A stretch of DNA of 64,000 bases from Ligula intestinalis (taxonomy: Eukaryota > Platyhelminthes > Cestoda > Diphyllobothriidea > Diphyllobothriidae). A program made the position numbers and the translations under genes. Shown here piece after piece: positions 26,322 through 37,045 of this stretch. The stretch lies in contig JAYGXS010000007.1 of the NCBI GenBank assembly GCA_036362985.1, positions 12,394,346 through 12,458,345 on the forward strand, given 5' to 3'. Position 1 is the stretch's first letter. The number at the start of each line of letters is the position of its first letter. Below the pieces are notes generated by a model. It saw only the letters and a program-made list of their open reading frames with translations. It was not told the DNA's origin and searched no databases.

Positions 26322-26363
26322 CAAAAAGAACCAACAGTGCATCCACAACTACTACAACACCTG
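26322..26363 (+). CDS. Candidate mini-exon 3 (42 nt)
   Basis: Acceptor 'gatgttttag', donor GTTAGT. Peptide KRTNSASTTTTTP in phase 1. Both sites are present. Confidence 0.45.
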
Positions 26364-26554
26364 GTTAGTAATATTCGACAAATGCTTGATCCTTTTCGTA
26401 TTCGGGCATATTCGCTATAACACATGCTTGGCAACTTCGCCTAGTGACGGACATACGCACTTCATATATAACGCTGAAGTTTACAACATCACACTTAAGA
26501 AATTTAAACCAGTTTCATACTACAATATTCATTTGCAATCTATAGATATTCAAG

Positions 26555-26596
26555 GCGATTCTAAAACCACAAAACCAACAATCGCCACAAAAACTG
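26555..26596 (+). CDS. Candidate mini-exon 4 (42 nt)
   Basis: Acceptor 'gatattcaag', donor GTCAGT. Peptide DSKTTKPTIATKT in phase 1. Both sites are present. Confidence 0.45.
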
Positions 26597-26792
26597 GTCA
26601 GTAATATTCTTCCAAGACTTACTTTTTTCTCGTATTCTGGCGTATTTGCCGTAACAATTGTTTATTTTTCATGCTTGACAGCGATGAACATACGCACTAC
26701 TTACATTACGCTAAAATCTACAAGAATCACACTCAGAATATTTAATCCAACTTCATTTTTTTGTATTTATATGCAATCAATTGGTGTTTTAG

Positions 26793-26834
26793 CCGACATG
26801 ACAACCACCGAACCAAAAACCGCCACAACAACTA
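26793..26834 (+). CDS. Candidate mini-exon 5 (42 nt), donor lost
   Basis: Acceptor 'ggtgttttag' is present, but the donor position reads GAAAGT instead of GTAAGT. Peptide DMTTTEPKTATTT. It would not splice normally at this site. Confidence 0.35.
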
Positions 26835-27035
26835 GAAAGTAATATTTTATCAGCGTTTGTTCCTTACCGTTTTCGGGCCTATTTGCGAGAACTTATATTT
26901 ATTGGCCATAATGAAGGCCTTCATAGCGACGGTTGTAGTCAAATATCTATTACGCCTAATGCTACAAACGTCCACTCGAGAGACTTAAACCAACTTTATA
27001 ATACGCTATTTATTTGCAATCTATTGGTGTTTAAG

Positions 27036-27077
27036 CCAAACGTTTAACCACGGATCCAAAAAGCACTACAACATCTG
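27036..27077 (+). CDS. Candidate mini-exon 6 (42 nt)
   Basis: Acceptor 'ggtgtttaag' and a perfect GTAAGT donor. Peptide KRLTTDPKSTTTS in phase 1. Confidence 0.5.
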
Positions 27078-27284
27078 GTAAGTTATATTTTGCCAACGAT
27101 TGTTCCGTTTTCGTTTTCTGGCATAATCGCCTTAACGTACGTTAATTGTCCATGCTTGACGACTTCGCTTAGAAACGGATAAACGTTGTACATGCATAGC
27201 GCTAAAGTCTACAAAAATCGCTCTCAACGCATTTAAAGGAATATCATATTGCTCCATTAATTTGCAACCCTTTTGATGTTTAAG

Positions 27285-27326
27285 CCGACATAACAACCAC
27301 CGAACCAACAATCACCACAACATCTG
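27285..27326 (+). CDS. Candidate mini-exon 7 (42 nt), donor shifted
   Basis: Acceptor 'gatgtttaag'. At the expected donor the sequence is TTAAGT. A GT one base earlier would give 41 nt and break the frame. Peptide DITTTEPTITTTS. Confidence 0.35.
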
Positions 27327-27532
27327 TTAAGTTATAGTTTCCCAATGGCTTGTTTCGTTTCGTATTAAGGCATAATTGCCATAACGTATGTTTATTGTCC
27401 ATGCCTGACGCCTTTGCATAGCATTGGACATAATTATCACCTCAATCACGTTTAAATCTACAAAAGTCGCACTCAAAACCTTTAAACGAACCTCATCTTG
27501 CTCCCTTTATTTGCAATCTATTGATGGTCAAG

Positions 27533-27574
27533 CCGAATCTGCAACCACTCAACCGACAACCACCACGAAAACCG
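27533..27574 (+). CDS. Candidate mini-exon 8 (42 nt)
   Basis: Acceptor 'gatggtcaag', donor GTACAA. Peptide ESATTQPTTTTKT in phase 1. Here the unit is also open through the intron-like part, so reading-through is a rival explanation for this unit. Confidence 0.42.
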
Positions 27575-27779
27575 GTACAATTTATTTTACCAACGCTCGT
27601 TCCTTTTCGTATGAAGGCGTTTTCGTTATAACCTATGTTAATTGTCCATGGCTGACACCGTCGTACAGCGAAGGACGTACGCACCACACCTATTACACTG
27701 AAATCTACAACAATTGCATTCAACACATTGAAAGCAACTTCATCATACTCTATTTTTTTGCAATCTTTTGATGTTTAAT

Positions 27780-27821
27780 CCGAATCTACAACCACGGAAC
27801 TGACAACCACCAAAATAACTC
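27780..27821 (+). CDS. Candidate mini-exon 9 (42 nt), acceptor lost
   Basis: The acceptor position reads 'tttaat' (AG to AT), while the donor is a perfect GTAAGT. Peptide ESTTTELTTTKIT. Confidence 0.33.
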
Positions 27822-28028
27822 GTAAGTTATATTTTACTAACGCTTGTTTCTTTTCTTATACGGTTATATGTGTCATAAATGTGTGTTTATTGTCCATGCT
27901 TGATGTCTTCGCACAGCGATGGACGTAAGCACTACATATATTACGCTGAAATCTACAAAACTCGTACTCAACACAATTGCATCAACTTAATCTTACTCTA
28001 TTTATTTGGCAATCTATTGATGTTTTAA

Positions 28029-28069
28029 CCAAAGTGGAGCGGTCGAACCAACAACCATAAGAAAATTTG
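28029..28069 (+). pseudogene. Mini-exon unit 10, degenerate (41 nt)
   Basis: The acceptor AG is AA, one base is missing, and the donor reads GCATGT. Clearly a dead unit, although the flanking unit sequence is intact. Confidence 0.5.
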
Positions 28070-28273
28070 GCATGTTATATATTATCAATGCGTGTTCCTT
28101 TTCGTATTCGGGCATGGTCTTTTTAACGTACGTTTATTGTGCATGTTAAGCCTTTCGCAAAGCGACGGACATAATTACTTCCTGTATTACGCTGAAATCT
28201 ACAAAAATTGTACCCATCACATTAAAACCAACTTCATCCTTCTTTATTCTTTTGTAATCTATTAATGTTTTCG

Positions 28274-28315
28274 CCAGGGGCAGTACCACCGAACCAACAA
28301 CCACAACCACACCCT
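28274..28315 (+). CDS. Candidate mini-exon 11 (42 nt), acceptor lost
   Basis: The acceptor position reads 'ttttcg', and the donor is GTAAGC. Peptide RGSTTEPTTTTTP. An internal AG three bases in could serve as acceptor but would change the frame. Confidence 0.33.
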
Positions 28316-28520
28316 GTAAGCAATATTTTATCGACGCTCGTTGCCTTTGGTATTCGGGCATGGTCTTCGAAACGGATGTCTACTGTGCCTGTTCGATGAT
28401 TTTGCACAGCAAATGATATAGTCAATTCCATTATTACGCTGTTATTTACAAAAATAATGTTCAACGAATTTAAACCAACTTTATCTCATTAAGTTTATTT
28501 CGAATGTATTGAAAATGAAG

Positions 28521-28565
28521 CAAACATTAAAACGAGCGAACCAAAAAAAAACACCAAAACATCTG
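28521..28565 (+). CDS. Candidate mini-exon 12 (45 nt), donor lost
   Basis: Acceptor 'aaaatgaag' with AG. The length is 45 nt, still a multiple of three. The donor position reads TTAAAT. Peptide NIKTSEPKKNTKTS. Confidence 0.33.
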
Positions 28566-28771
28566 TTAAATTATATTTTACCAATGTCTTGTTTCTTTTC
28601 GTATTTAGGCATATTCGCCATAACGTATGTTTATTTTGTATGCTTGAGGCTTTCGCAGATCGAAGGGTATACGCACTACCTGAAGTACGCTTACAACTAA
28701 AAACATAATTCTGAACGAATTTCAACCAACTGCATCTTTCGTTATTTATTCGCAATCTGTTGATGGTTCAG

Positions 28772-28803
28772 CCGAAAATGAAACAGCTGAACCAACGAGT
28801 TAA
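28772..28803 (+). CDS. Candidate terminal mini-exon 13 with stop codon
   Basis: Acceptor 'gatggttcag', then in phase 1 ENETAEPTS followed by TAA at 28,801-28,803. No donor follows, and the repeat ends here. The in-frame stop at the last unit fits a terminal coding exon. Confidence 0.42.
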
Positions 28804-28804
28804 T

Positions 28805-29480
28805 CAGAATTAAGAGATGTTCGCAAAAATGTTGGCTACAAAGCCTAGGAAGTGTTGAAATTGTTATTTTAAGCTGAGATAATAATGGAACATATTAACC
28901 ATTGCCTTTGCTTAATTGAACTTTTAAATACTAACAAAAATATGGCTTTATTTGGAAAATCTGGCAAAAAATCTGGTTAATACCTGGCGAACAATATATT
29001 GACATTTGCTGTACCAAAATGGATAATTTCTGACATCAGTATTGTGCGTTCTAAATAGCGGTATTAAGCATTTGCTATCGCGCTTTATGAAGGAAGCTCG
29101 TGTGGTACAACACATAAGCCCTCATTTAACAAGAATTATATAGCAATAATTCGCTATCCACTAACTATTTTACCTTTCTCACAGAAAACAGCAGAAAATC
29201 CCATAATATTAACCTGATAAGACGCTCCACTTACTTAAGCGCAATAAAAGTAAGATGGCATGTGCGGTTATATTCCCAGCCAGATTGTACACCTTCAATA
29301 CATTTGGGAATGAAAAAACGATCGCAGATGAAAATCAGTGGATCGTATCTGGTGTTCGTCCGACCTTAGTCATTTAACATTAAAGGCATCAAGCATTTCC
29401 AAGAAATGTATATGCTGAACACTACACCAAGTGCAGTGAGCAACGATAAACAAGTCTTCGTTCGCTGTTTTTTTTACATT
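28805..29480. other. Downstream of the array, no supported gene
   Basis: AT-rich and unlike the array units. If the array is a gene, its 3' untranslated region would lie here. I saw no clear AATAAA close to the stop. Confidence 0.35.
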
Positions 29481-29500
29481 TCTTTTAACTCACGTTCCAG

Positions 29501-29640
29501 CTACAACGGAATCCACATCAACTTTTATAAAGCCATGACGATCTGACGTCAATACATATATGAGGTCAGAAACCAAATATTTAACACCACGTCTTAGGTC
29601 ATTTTCACAATAATGCTTTTTTATAGTGAGCTACTCCAAA
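29501..29640 (+). repeat. Second repeat family, copy 1, with exon-like start
   Basis: Begins with acceptor 'cacgttccag', then in phase 1 TTESTSTFIKP and a TGA. The following ~110 bp ('cagaaaccaaatattt...cacgtcttaggtcattttcac') match segments at 30,720-30,860 and 37,019-37,165. Confidence 0.5.
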
Positions 29641-29687
29641 CCAAATTAACTTCACTCTCTTTTCAATGCATCCTACTGAATTTCCAG

Positions 29688-29714
29688 GCTTATATGCAAC
29701 CACAAAAATAACCG
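29688..29714 (+). CDS. Candidate 27-nt mini-exon outside the array
   Basis: Acceptor 'ctgaatttccag', exactly 27 nt, then a perfect GTAAGT. In phase 1 it encodes LYATTKIT after a split Gly codon. The length, phase and Thr-rich content match mini-exon 1. Confidence 0.42.
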
Positions 29715-30039
29715 GTAAGTCAAACGTTTCCGGAAATGCACCTCACAGTCCGAAAAAGCTTTTTCTCCTAAAAAACTCATCCTCACGCCCTTTAAAGTCT
29801 CTGATACACGTCTTATCACAGACATAAACATATATGCTAGCCCATTAATGTTCGACAAGACAAAGCACTTGTCCCATATGTTGTAGTAAATACTTAATGG
29901 CTGAATTTGTTATACGGATTTACCTGCTACATACTCCCCTACCATGCTGATATAATTTTTATAAATTATATAATATCACTATTTTCTTTAAGAATAATGA
30001 ACGACACTGATGATTTCGGTTTTCAAGCCATACCCAATG

Positions 30040-31440
30040 CTCCTTTTATTTTAAAAGCTACCTGTTGATTCAAGGGCACACTACAAGGAGAGTGTTTAGC
30101 TACCTGGGGAAGTTGAATTCGAATATAACTAATCTAGAAGATTCGTCTGAAGGCTCCTTATGGTTTACAGATTCTAACGCTTATGTAACAAAAACAGAAA
30201 GTAACACTTAAAAGGCGCAGTTCTTCCTAAAATTGACGGTTACGTTCAAAATATCACGAATATGATATGTTGTACCATAAAGTGCACCGCAAAAACGTTC
30301 GATCTGATGACTTGTTGGTAATGCTTAGTAAAATAAAAATGTAAATGTCTGTGTATCTTATCCTTCCCGTGATGAATTTTGAGCAGGAACTCGGGCGGTA
30401 GATGGTTTTTGTTTTCCAAGAAAGCCATTAAAGCGTTTCTAATAAAAGGCTACATTACTTTACGCACTATGATATTTGGAGCGGAAAACGGGAATATGCG
30501 GAGTCAAAGTGTGACTCTTCAATATAGTTTGAAAAAAAAATGACCATTTTAATATACTCGGAAACAATCTTACACGAGCATATTGTCTTTGGCCGAAATT
30601 AAGCATTTGAATTCTTAGTTATTAAGTACTTCCACTTAACGACTATTCTGAACACTACAGCGTACACAGTGAATACATTCAAACGAAATTCCCCTACCTT
30701 TATTTTTTTTGAATTTTCCTTACTACAACATAATTCACAACGTTGCCTTGAAAGTCACGCATTTTTGACGACTTTACCTTCTGGACGTCACAGACCAAAT
30801 AATTTCTTGCACGTCTTTTGGCCCATTTGCCACGATGATTTCTTACACTCCAAGATAAACGCCTAAGCACACGATCAATGCTTCTGCTAAGTCATTAACG
30901 TTTGGTTAAGTTTGACAGCTGTATGGCTTATTGTAGGATATACTTATTCGTTGTGTTGGTAAGACTTATTTTCCGGCAATTAAATTTTCAATCTCGGCGG
31001 TCGCATTGATATGCTGTCTACAAAACATGATGTGTTACGCTTAAACTGGCTTATTTCCGCTTAAAAGCATTCTCGAATCATCCTTTTATTTTCATGTCAA
31101 TCTATTGATTCCCACGCAAACTGCAAGGATATCACTTACATTAAGTCAATAATATTTGATAAAGCTTCACCGTGGTCCACCGTGCTGTAGAGGATACTAA
31201 TTTGTTACGTTAGTAGTACCGAGTTCCCTAGTATATTATCATAATGATGCTAGTCACATTCATATGCCGTGTAGACAAAAACAAAAATTACGCTTACATT
31301 TAACTGGACGATATTGACAAAACTCGTTTCCAATTACATTTTTCTAAATCTCATTTTATTTTCAACACAATCTGTTGATTTGCATAAAAACTGCAGCTTA
31401 ATGGTTCTAAAATAATTAAATATTACGTTTACATTTTTTT
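30040..31440. repeat. Three diverged related segments (third repeat family)
   Basis: Blocks of the form 'ttttatttt...tctattgatt...aaactgcaag' occur near 30,045-30,095, 31,080-31,130 and 31,365-31,415, preceded by weakly similar sequence. They recall the array's 'caatctattgat' anchor but lack a clear Thr-rich exon. The second repeat family has a copy in between, at 30,720-30,860. Confidence 0.4.
30720..30860 (+). repeat. Second repeat family, copy 2
   Basis: Matches 29,501-29,640 and 37,019-37,165 through 'cagaccaaata...cacgtctttt', 'gacgactttacc' and 'aaacgcctaagc'. No AG acceptor stands before the exon-like part, so this copy looks dead. Confidence 0.5.
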
Positions 31441-31449
31441 AAAAAATTT

Positions 31450-32435
31450 CAAGAGGGTTGCTTGTTCTATTAGGTTTCTGATGAACATGTGATAAGCATA
31501 GAACATAGGATTTTTGAGTCAATAGTGTCGCATTTGGTAAACATAATACACATCTTCCCAACCATGAAGTTTTGATGACATATTGATTGCGTATTATAAG
31601 ATAGAAATGACTAATTATGTCTTATCTGTCTTGCGCATGACGAATTCCCTGCAAGTTCTACATCAATGACATGCTTTTCTTTCGTTTCATTCATTATAGG
31701 GTTCCTTATAATAGGTTGCATTTCCCTTCACGCTATGGTACGTAGGCTAATAGGCCAAGTTTTGGAACAACAATAGGAACAAGTATCTGATGTCCGTTCG
31801 AGATAAAACATCAACTTTGGAAAAAAAACAAGTATTTCCACAATACGAGTCTGCTGAACCGTAGAGTATTAGCATGTAGTCAATTCAAATCAGACTGCCT
31901 TAACCGTGTTTTTTCTTTCCATTAAAATGACGTTTCAGCGAAAACAGAAGCCTCAACTACACACTGTAATTCATCATGTTTTAGCCTACATTTTGTGATT
32001 AAAGTTGTTGTCTCGGTATTTTGCATATTTTTAAAAGTATACCAAACGAAAATTCTCCCAATATTCACCAGGAGTAGCAATTTGATTGTTCTTATGCTAC
32101 GCCACTGTCAAATAAGCTCTATAATTCCATAAAAAAATACAATTTGGCACGGAGATACTGTATATCGGTGGTAGCCGTCTGTTAATTTTTGCTTACCATT
32201 AAATATGTTTGTTTGGAGGAGTTTCGAAATCTGACTGTTGATATCCTTGTTTCTGTCGCTTTGTGTGCCGAGCAGAAAGCATGTAACACATTCCTATATG
32301 GGAGCATTTTCATTCATTTTTTGGACCTACGGGTGACATATGGGTAACAGATTGTAATGCAAAATTGCAAAACATGCTATAGCACATCTACAGATACATG
32401 AAAGTGTTTTTTATGCCTAAAATGATATTTACATC
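31450..32435. other. AT-rich, no supported gene
   Basis: No open frame or repeat that I could identify. Confidence 0.3.
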
Positions 32436-33360
32436 CCTTAACAATATTAAATGGTCCCAATTGTTTAACTGCCAAAGCAATTGCTAAGACAGCTTGTATT
32501 CTTGAGACAAATTATTCAGCGTAAGCTGCTTCGATAGACAGGTAACAAACATGCGGGGAAATAGAGCTACATATAAATATTGAAAAATTAAGAACATGTA
32601 CATAAAATGGCAAGACAGATTTGGCTCGAAAAACTTGCCTATATTAATTTATAGTAAACACTCCTGCAATAAATTGCTAGGATCCTAGCGTCGACGCTTC
32701 ACTGTATGCACTAGATGCTTCAGGCCTCTAAGTCCTTACCTGTGCATAATAAACTCGACAATGCAAATGCACTCATAACTTTCCTAGAGTGACATCTATA
32801 TTGCCAATTGGCACACACGCCTGCTCACTACGATAATGTGTTTGATATAACGTACGCTATGGGCACAAAATTAGTTGGGTTAATATAATCATGCATCTGT
32901 CTGACTTAAAAATATACAACACTTTATTCTGACTTGAGTGTAAATGTAATGATTGAGGGAAAAAATGAATGGCAAATGACAGAATAGCATACAGTGCTGT
33001 GCTCCCAGCGACATATGACCACTAGGAGGTTTTGTGTGGGCATTGCCTCTATAGCATACTATATATTTGTTTTTAATAACATTTGGGCGTTTTGTGAGCA
33101 GAAGAGTCGGCAATAAGCACATTGCGATATTTTATTAATGATTCAAGAAACACTTGTATGAGAGGCTGTAGTCCAAATCAAAGACGAGTATCAAGGCACC
33201 TTGATATATGATATATTTGCACTGGAATGAAAACCTATTTCAACACTGTTCGAACGTCAGTATATGCTCACTATCAAAACTCATACTTTGGCCAAAGGCT
33301 AGATGCGAACGGACAAAAAAATAAACACCTCATACGTCACTATATAAAATTCACTGCATA

Positions 33361-33480
33361 GACAAGTCTGAGAAGACGTTGGCGGAGATTAAGTGCAGAC
33401 CCTCACAAGTTGAACGATGTGCAGAGGCTGAGCAAATCATTTCAAATGAAGTCATTTCTACAGTGTTAGGAAGTTCATAA
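33361..33480 (+). pseudogene. Conserved exon-like stretch in duplicated block, copy 1
   Basis: The frame reads SEKTLAEIKCRPSQVERCAE, then AEQIISNEVISTVLGSS and a TAA. The partner at 59,461-59,580 keeps the frame and stop. I do not recognise the protein. Upstream the frame is disrupted in this copy. Confidence 0.4.
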
Positions 33481-33745
33481 TAATACTTGCGATGAAATCC
33501 ACCGGCCGCTTCTGAGGAACATCGAATAGAAACATGTTCACAATGTTGCTCGAGACATGTGTTAGTGGATGGCAACTCAGGTAGCAAAGATTGTTAGAAG
33601 TCATCCTAACTACATGTATGCTTATGTTACATTGTGACGCTATAACCTTCGAAAGTGCAACCTAAACGGATAATGTGTCATTTGATTTTACCAAAAACGG
33701 ATTTTTTTTAAAATCAGACGTCTAATTTACTTTTGCCATCTAGAC

Positions 33746-33881
33746 TTGCGCACTGTAAATAAATGCTCAGATTGCAAAGTTCAAACCATCATTGACCAGA
33801 TCCAGATGAGAAACATAAAATACTTGTTCTTCTATATCATCAAAGAAAAAAAATCAGAATTTAACGCACAGAGGACTACAG
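33746..33881 (+). pseudogene. Exon-like stretch flanked by AG and GTAACT, copy 1
   Basis: 'cttttgccatctag' precedes and 'actacag|gtaact' follows. The enclosed frame gives NKCSDCKVQTIIDQIQMRN and IKYLFFYIIKEK before an indel relative to the partner copy. Both splice-like ends are kept in the partner at 59,838-59,971. Confidence 0.35.
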
Positions 33882-34730
33882 GTAACTTGCATTATTCACA
33901 GGTGCAGTAACACATGTTACAAAATACGCAATTAAATTCTCGCTTAATGTAATTTTTGCATTTTTAACTAAAGTAAAAATGCCAAATTAAAGGGAATAAA
34001 TACAAGTTCTTATACCCAATGCCATGCTCTAGATAACATAAAAAAGGTAACAAAAGCTTTTCTATTAAGCAAGCGAATGATTGTGTGCAACTTTTAAAAC
34101 AATGGATAATTGCAAGCATGCCTTTAGAATGACACGCCAATTGGTGGTCGAACGCCTGCTTCTTTGGAGCATTCAGGCCCCGAAGCTTAAGTTTGTGGGG
34201 TAGGGGCATGTGTGATTCAGAAAAATTTGTCGAATGAAAATGCCATTTTATAGTGCTAGTTAAAGCGCATGGTATGTTGGCAAAATTACTCTGGTCGAAT
34301 TGTTTTTTTCTTCAGTAAACCGGCAGCAGATGGCCATGGTAGTGCAACTGCCGTTCGATTGATCCTTAAATGTCGTTATTCTGCATCAAGGAAATACATA
34401 GAGTGTAAAATGTCTGCTATGCAGGCGATTATCTACGCCATCATTACGACAAAAATGTACGCCTGGATGGGACGGCTGAGTGGAGGATGCAGCTTATTAA
34501 AGAACCAAAGTGGCTGATTTATATGCACGACAGTCTGCACCCTTAACCTTAAAAAAACATAGGAATGTACATTATGCTATGAGAATAACAGTCTGGTTTT
34601 CTTTAGAAATGAATTTTTGTATCATCAAAAAAAAGGACGTTTTCATCTTTGTCTGCAGAACAGCCAGTTTTAAAAAAAAGGAACGCATTGGATTGTAATT
34701 GGTTCGATGGGCTTAACGTGTGCAGAAAAA

Positions 34731-36998
34731 TTGTAGAAGACCATCTGTCCAGCGTCATAAAAAATGCTGCAACTTAGCAAACACTATTTTAAGCTTTTTC
34801 AGCGCAGTATCCACTCACTGTCAAATATTGGAGACATACAAGGGTATATTATATAGGAAACACAGTGAACGCAAAAACAACAGCACAGTGGAATTCATCA
34901 GCCACGGTTAAAATAAAATTACCGCAGAGCTGTTTTTGTTTTGAAGGATCTTCTTAATTTTAAGATAAACTAATGCGAAATTGTGATAAAAATCGCTCAC
35001 AATTAAAAATAACATATTCACTTTTAATTAAAGTACGAATAAATCCACCGGTTAAGATCTAATTACCTCGAAGTTTTACAAGACGAAAGCAGTCAGTCAC
35101 ACATATATGCGTAAGCAATTGCACTTACGACAGAAAAAGCTTTAAGTGTCCTCCATTTGCTTAAAATCGCATACGTCAGACGTAGCGCAAACTATATTGC
35201 TTTCTGCAAAGGAATCCAGTCTATCTTATATGTGCACACGTTTCCATAGTTGCCACGTACATCGGTTGAACGATTTCAGCTGAAAAAAACGCATGTTTGT
35301 TTCAATTATCAATGCTGCTAGTGAGTGCTTTAACACCTCGCAAAATAACATAATTTAAAGTGATATTCGACATTTGAGGATTTATTAACTTTTTTGTGAA
35401 GAAGAAACGACTGACTGGGAGAATAAATAGAAAGTTTCGATTTTTCAATTTTAATATCAATATTCACAGGCATACGGCCATGTTTATGGAGGATGGCAGT
35501 CTACTGGAACTTCGCTTTGAGGAAATCGTTTGTAACTAGCATAGCACGTGCATGCAAATTTTGTTAAGAACCAAATATTGTGTAGAAGGCGGGCCAAATC
35601 TTGGTAAAAAACGTGATTTATTACGCGTTATTTGATACGCGGTCAACAACGGCACATATAAAACCATATACCACCATACCGATGTTTTAAATTTTGAACT
35701 TAACGACACACGCCAACGCTTGGTCAATTAGCTTTATTTTACTTGTTTTAACAGCGCGGCCAGCTTCATTGATTTGATAAAAAAAAGACTTATACGTAGT
35801 AATTATCATTGGCAATCAGATCCTGATCTGCAAAACATGATCGAAAACAAAAAATGAAAAGATTCATCCAGGAAATACAAATCCATTTGGCTGTCCACAA
35901 ACATATAAGGGAGCGTGGTAACAGGACTTTTATTGGGCTATGCACCAGCGCTGCCATATTATGTCATCAAATTAAATTACCTTATTATATTTGTCTGCAG
36001 AAGAGTAGGTATCAAGAGAAACTTATATATTCTACTGTCATTTCGAAAAATATGTGTCTTCTTTGTTTGGTTTAAATACTCGCATGAATATATCATAAGG
36101 TTACATGTAAATGATGTGGTTGTTGATCTCATTAATGTAAATTGCATATATCCTTATACGGTTGAAAGGATATTCCAGAATGTGCAGAACATATTGAAAA
36201 TCCCGCTGTCTAAACTGCCCTTTGATTCACTTGTTACAGTTTTCTTATTTCTCTTTATAATATTAAGAGAAAATTCGTGGACCAAAGCCTAGTAGTTGCT
36301 AGTGTTTAAAGTTCAAACCATACCCTGGCAAGAATGAGTGCGCGGCGACAAACACTACCAACTGCTTACTTTGAACAAGAACTTATGTTCGTGCACTAAC
36401 GGGGCAACCTTTTGGCCCGTATCGCCACCCTAATTGGCTTGAACGAAAATACAGCATATTTCTTCTTAAGGGGTATTGGGTCCTTGAGCTGCATGATTTG
36501 CTAGTAAATTGAACTTTCCGGGTGAGAAGCAATGCCAATCCCGAATTAGCTCTGTAATCAAGCGAATATTTTGAGGTCCATGTGATTAAAATAAAAAGTA
36601 ACACTTACAAATGACAATTTATATTAGAAGAAATCAGGAAACTCGCAGCAAAAAATATCGCATATGAATTCTTGCGAATCCAACTAGCAACCCTGAAGTG
36701 TGATAGTAGTTAGATGACGTCTGAGATGCGAGAAATGACAATTTCTGTCATATCATTTTGTCCTCGGGGAATTGTCTGCGGCACCTCGCAAAATATTTAC
36801 AGCTATGTTGTTAACCTCGAATATGGTAAGGGCTTTGAAATAACCACCTTTATGCGTTCAAGTGCCTACTGACACGAATATTTGGTCTCCGCACGACATT
36901 TAACATTTGATATCAGAGGTGTCCACCTTACGACTTAGCTGAACTCTACAGTATTAGCAGTGAGCATTTTCAAATAAATGTATCCTCACAGTTTTTTT
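34731..36998. other. AT-rich, no supported gene
   Basis: A 125-codon plus frame (35,915-36,292) is hydrophobic and low in complexity, and I find no family for it. The remainder shows only short frames. Confidence 0.35.
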
Positions 36999-37018
36999 TA
37001 ATTCTATTGATTTTAAAG

Positions 37019-37045
37019 TTCCCACAGAACCCCCTCCACCACCTA
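37019..37045 (+). CDS. Candidate 27-nt mini-exon in second repeat family, copy 3
   Basis: Follows 'tctattgattttaaag' and precedes GTTAGT. In phase 1 it encodes PTEPPPPP after a split Val codon. Length and phase equal those of the candidates at 25,738 and 29,688. The downstream ~120 bp match the second repeat family. Confidence 0.4.

Larger units (their letters stand above)
25720..28804 (+). repeat. Tandem array of ~245 bp units, each with a mini-exon-like segment
   Basis: About 13 head-to-tail units, with period roughly 231-252 bp. Anchors such as 'ttgcaatctattgatgtttta' recur near 26,062, 26,300, 26,531, 26,771, 27,013, 27,260, 27,510, 27,758, 28,007, 28,251, 28,496 and 28,750. In each unit a pyrimidine-rich tract and AG precede a 42-nt Thr/Pro/Glu-rich segment, usually followed by GT. 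About 200 bp of intron-like sequence follows, with shared blocks 'cgtattcgggcatattcgcc', 'ttattgtccatgcttga', 'acgctgaaatctacaaaa'. The segment has symmetric phase 1 and would join units as Ala-x-x-Thr-Thr-Thr-Glu-Pro-Thr-rich peptides. Flatworm micro-exon genes and schistosome polymorphic mucins have comparable designs (known). Expression here is inference. The units diverge, and several splice sites are lost. Confidence 0.8.
32440..34730. repeat. Duplicated block, copy 1 (partner 58.5-60.8 kb)
   Basis: A continuous ~2.3 kb stretch matches 58,532-60,815 in the same orientation, at a level that by eye looks near 85-90 percent. Landmarks are 'caattgctaagac' (32,479), 'ataacgtacgctatgggcac' (32,849), 'cgttggcggagatt' (33,378), 'actacaggtaacttgcatta' (33,874) and 'tggattgtaattggttcgatggg' (34,689). 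Similarity stops at ~34,730. It contains exon-like stretches, listed separately, but no intact gene. It is a segmental duplication or a non-autonomous mobile element. Confidence 0.85.

Noticed and set aside
27424..27771. 115-codon plus frame reading through a whole array unit
   Set aside because: Other units have stops and indels in the intron-like part, so continuous coding of the 245-bp unit is unlikely (the period is also not a multiple of three).
28146..28464. Minus-strand open frames across the array units (also 27,493-27,726)
   Set aside because: They are complements of the repeated unit and recur only where no stop has arisen. The frame is not kept in most units, while the plus-strand mini-exon phase is.
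35915..36292. 125-codon hydrophobic frame
   Set aside because: Composition explains the hydrophobicity (T-rich DNA). It has no motif, no repeat partner and no splice context.
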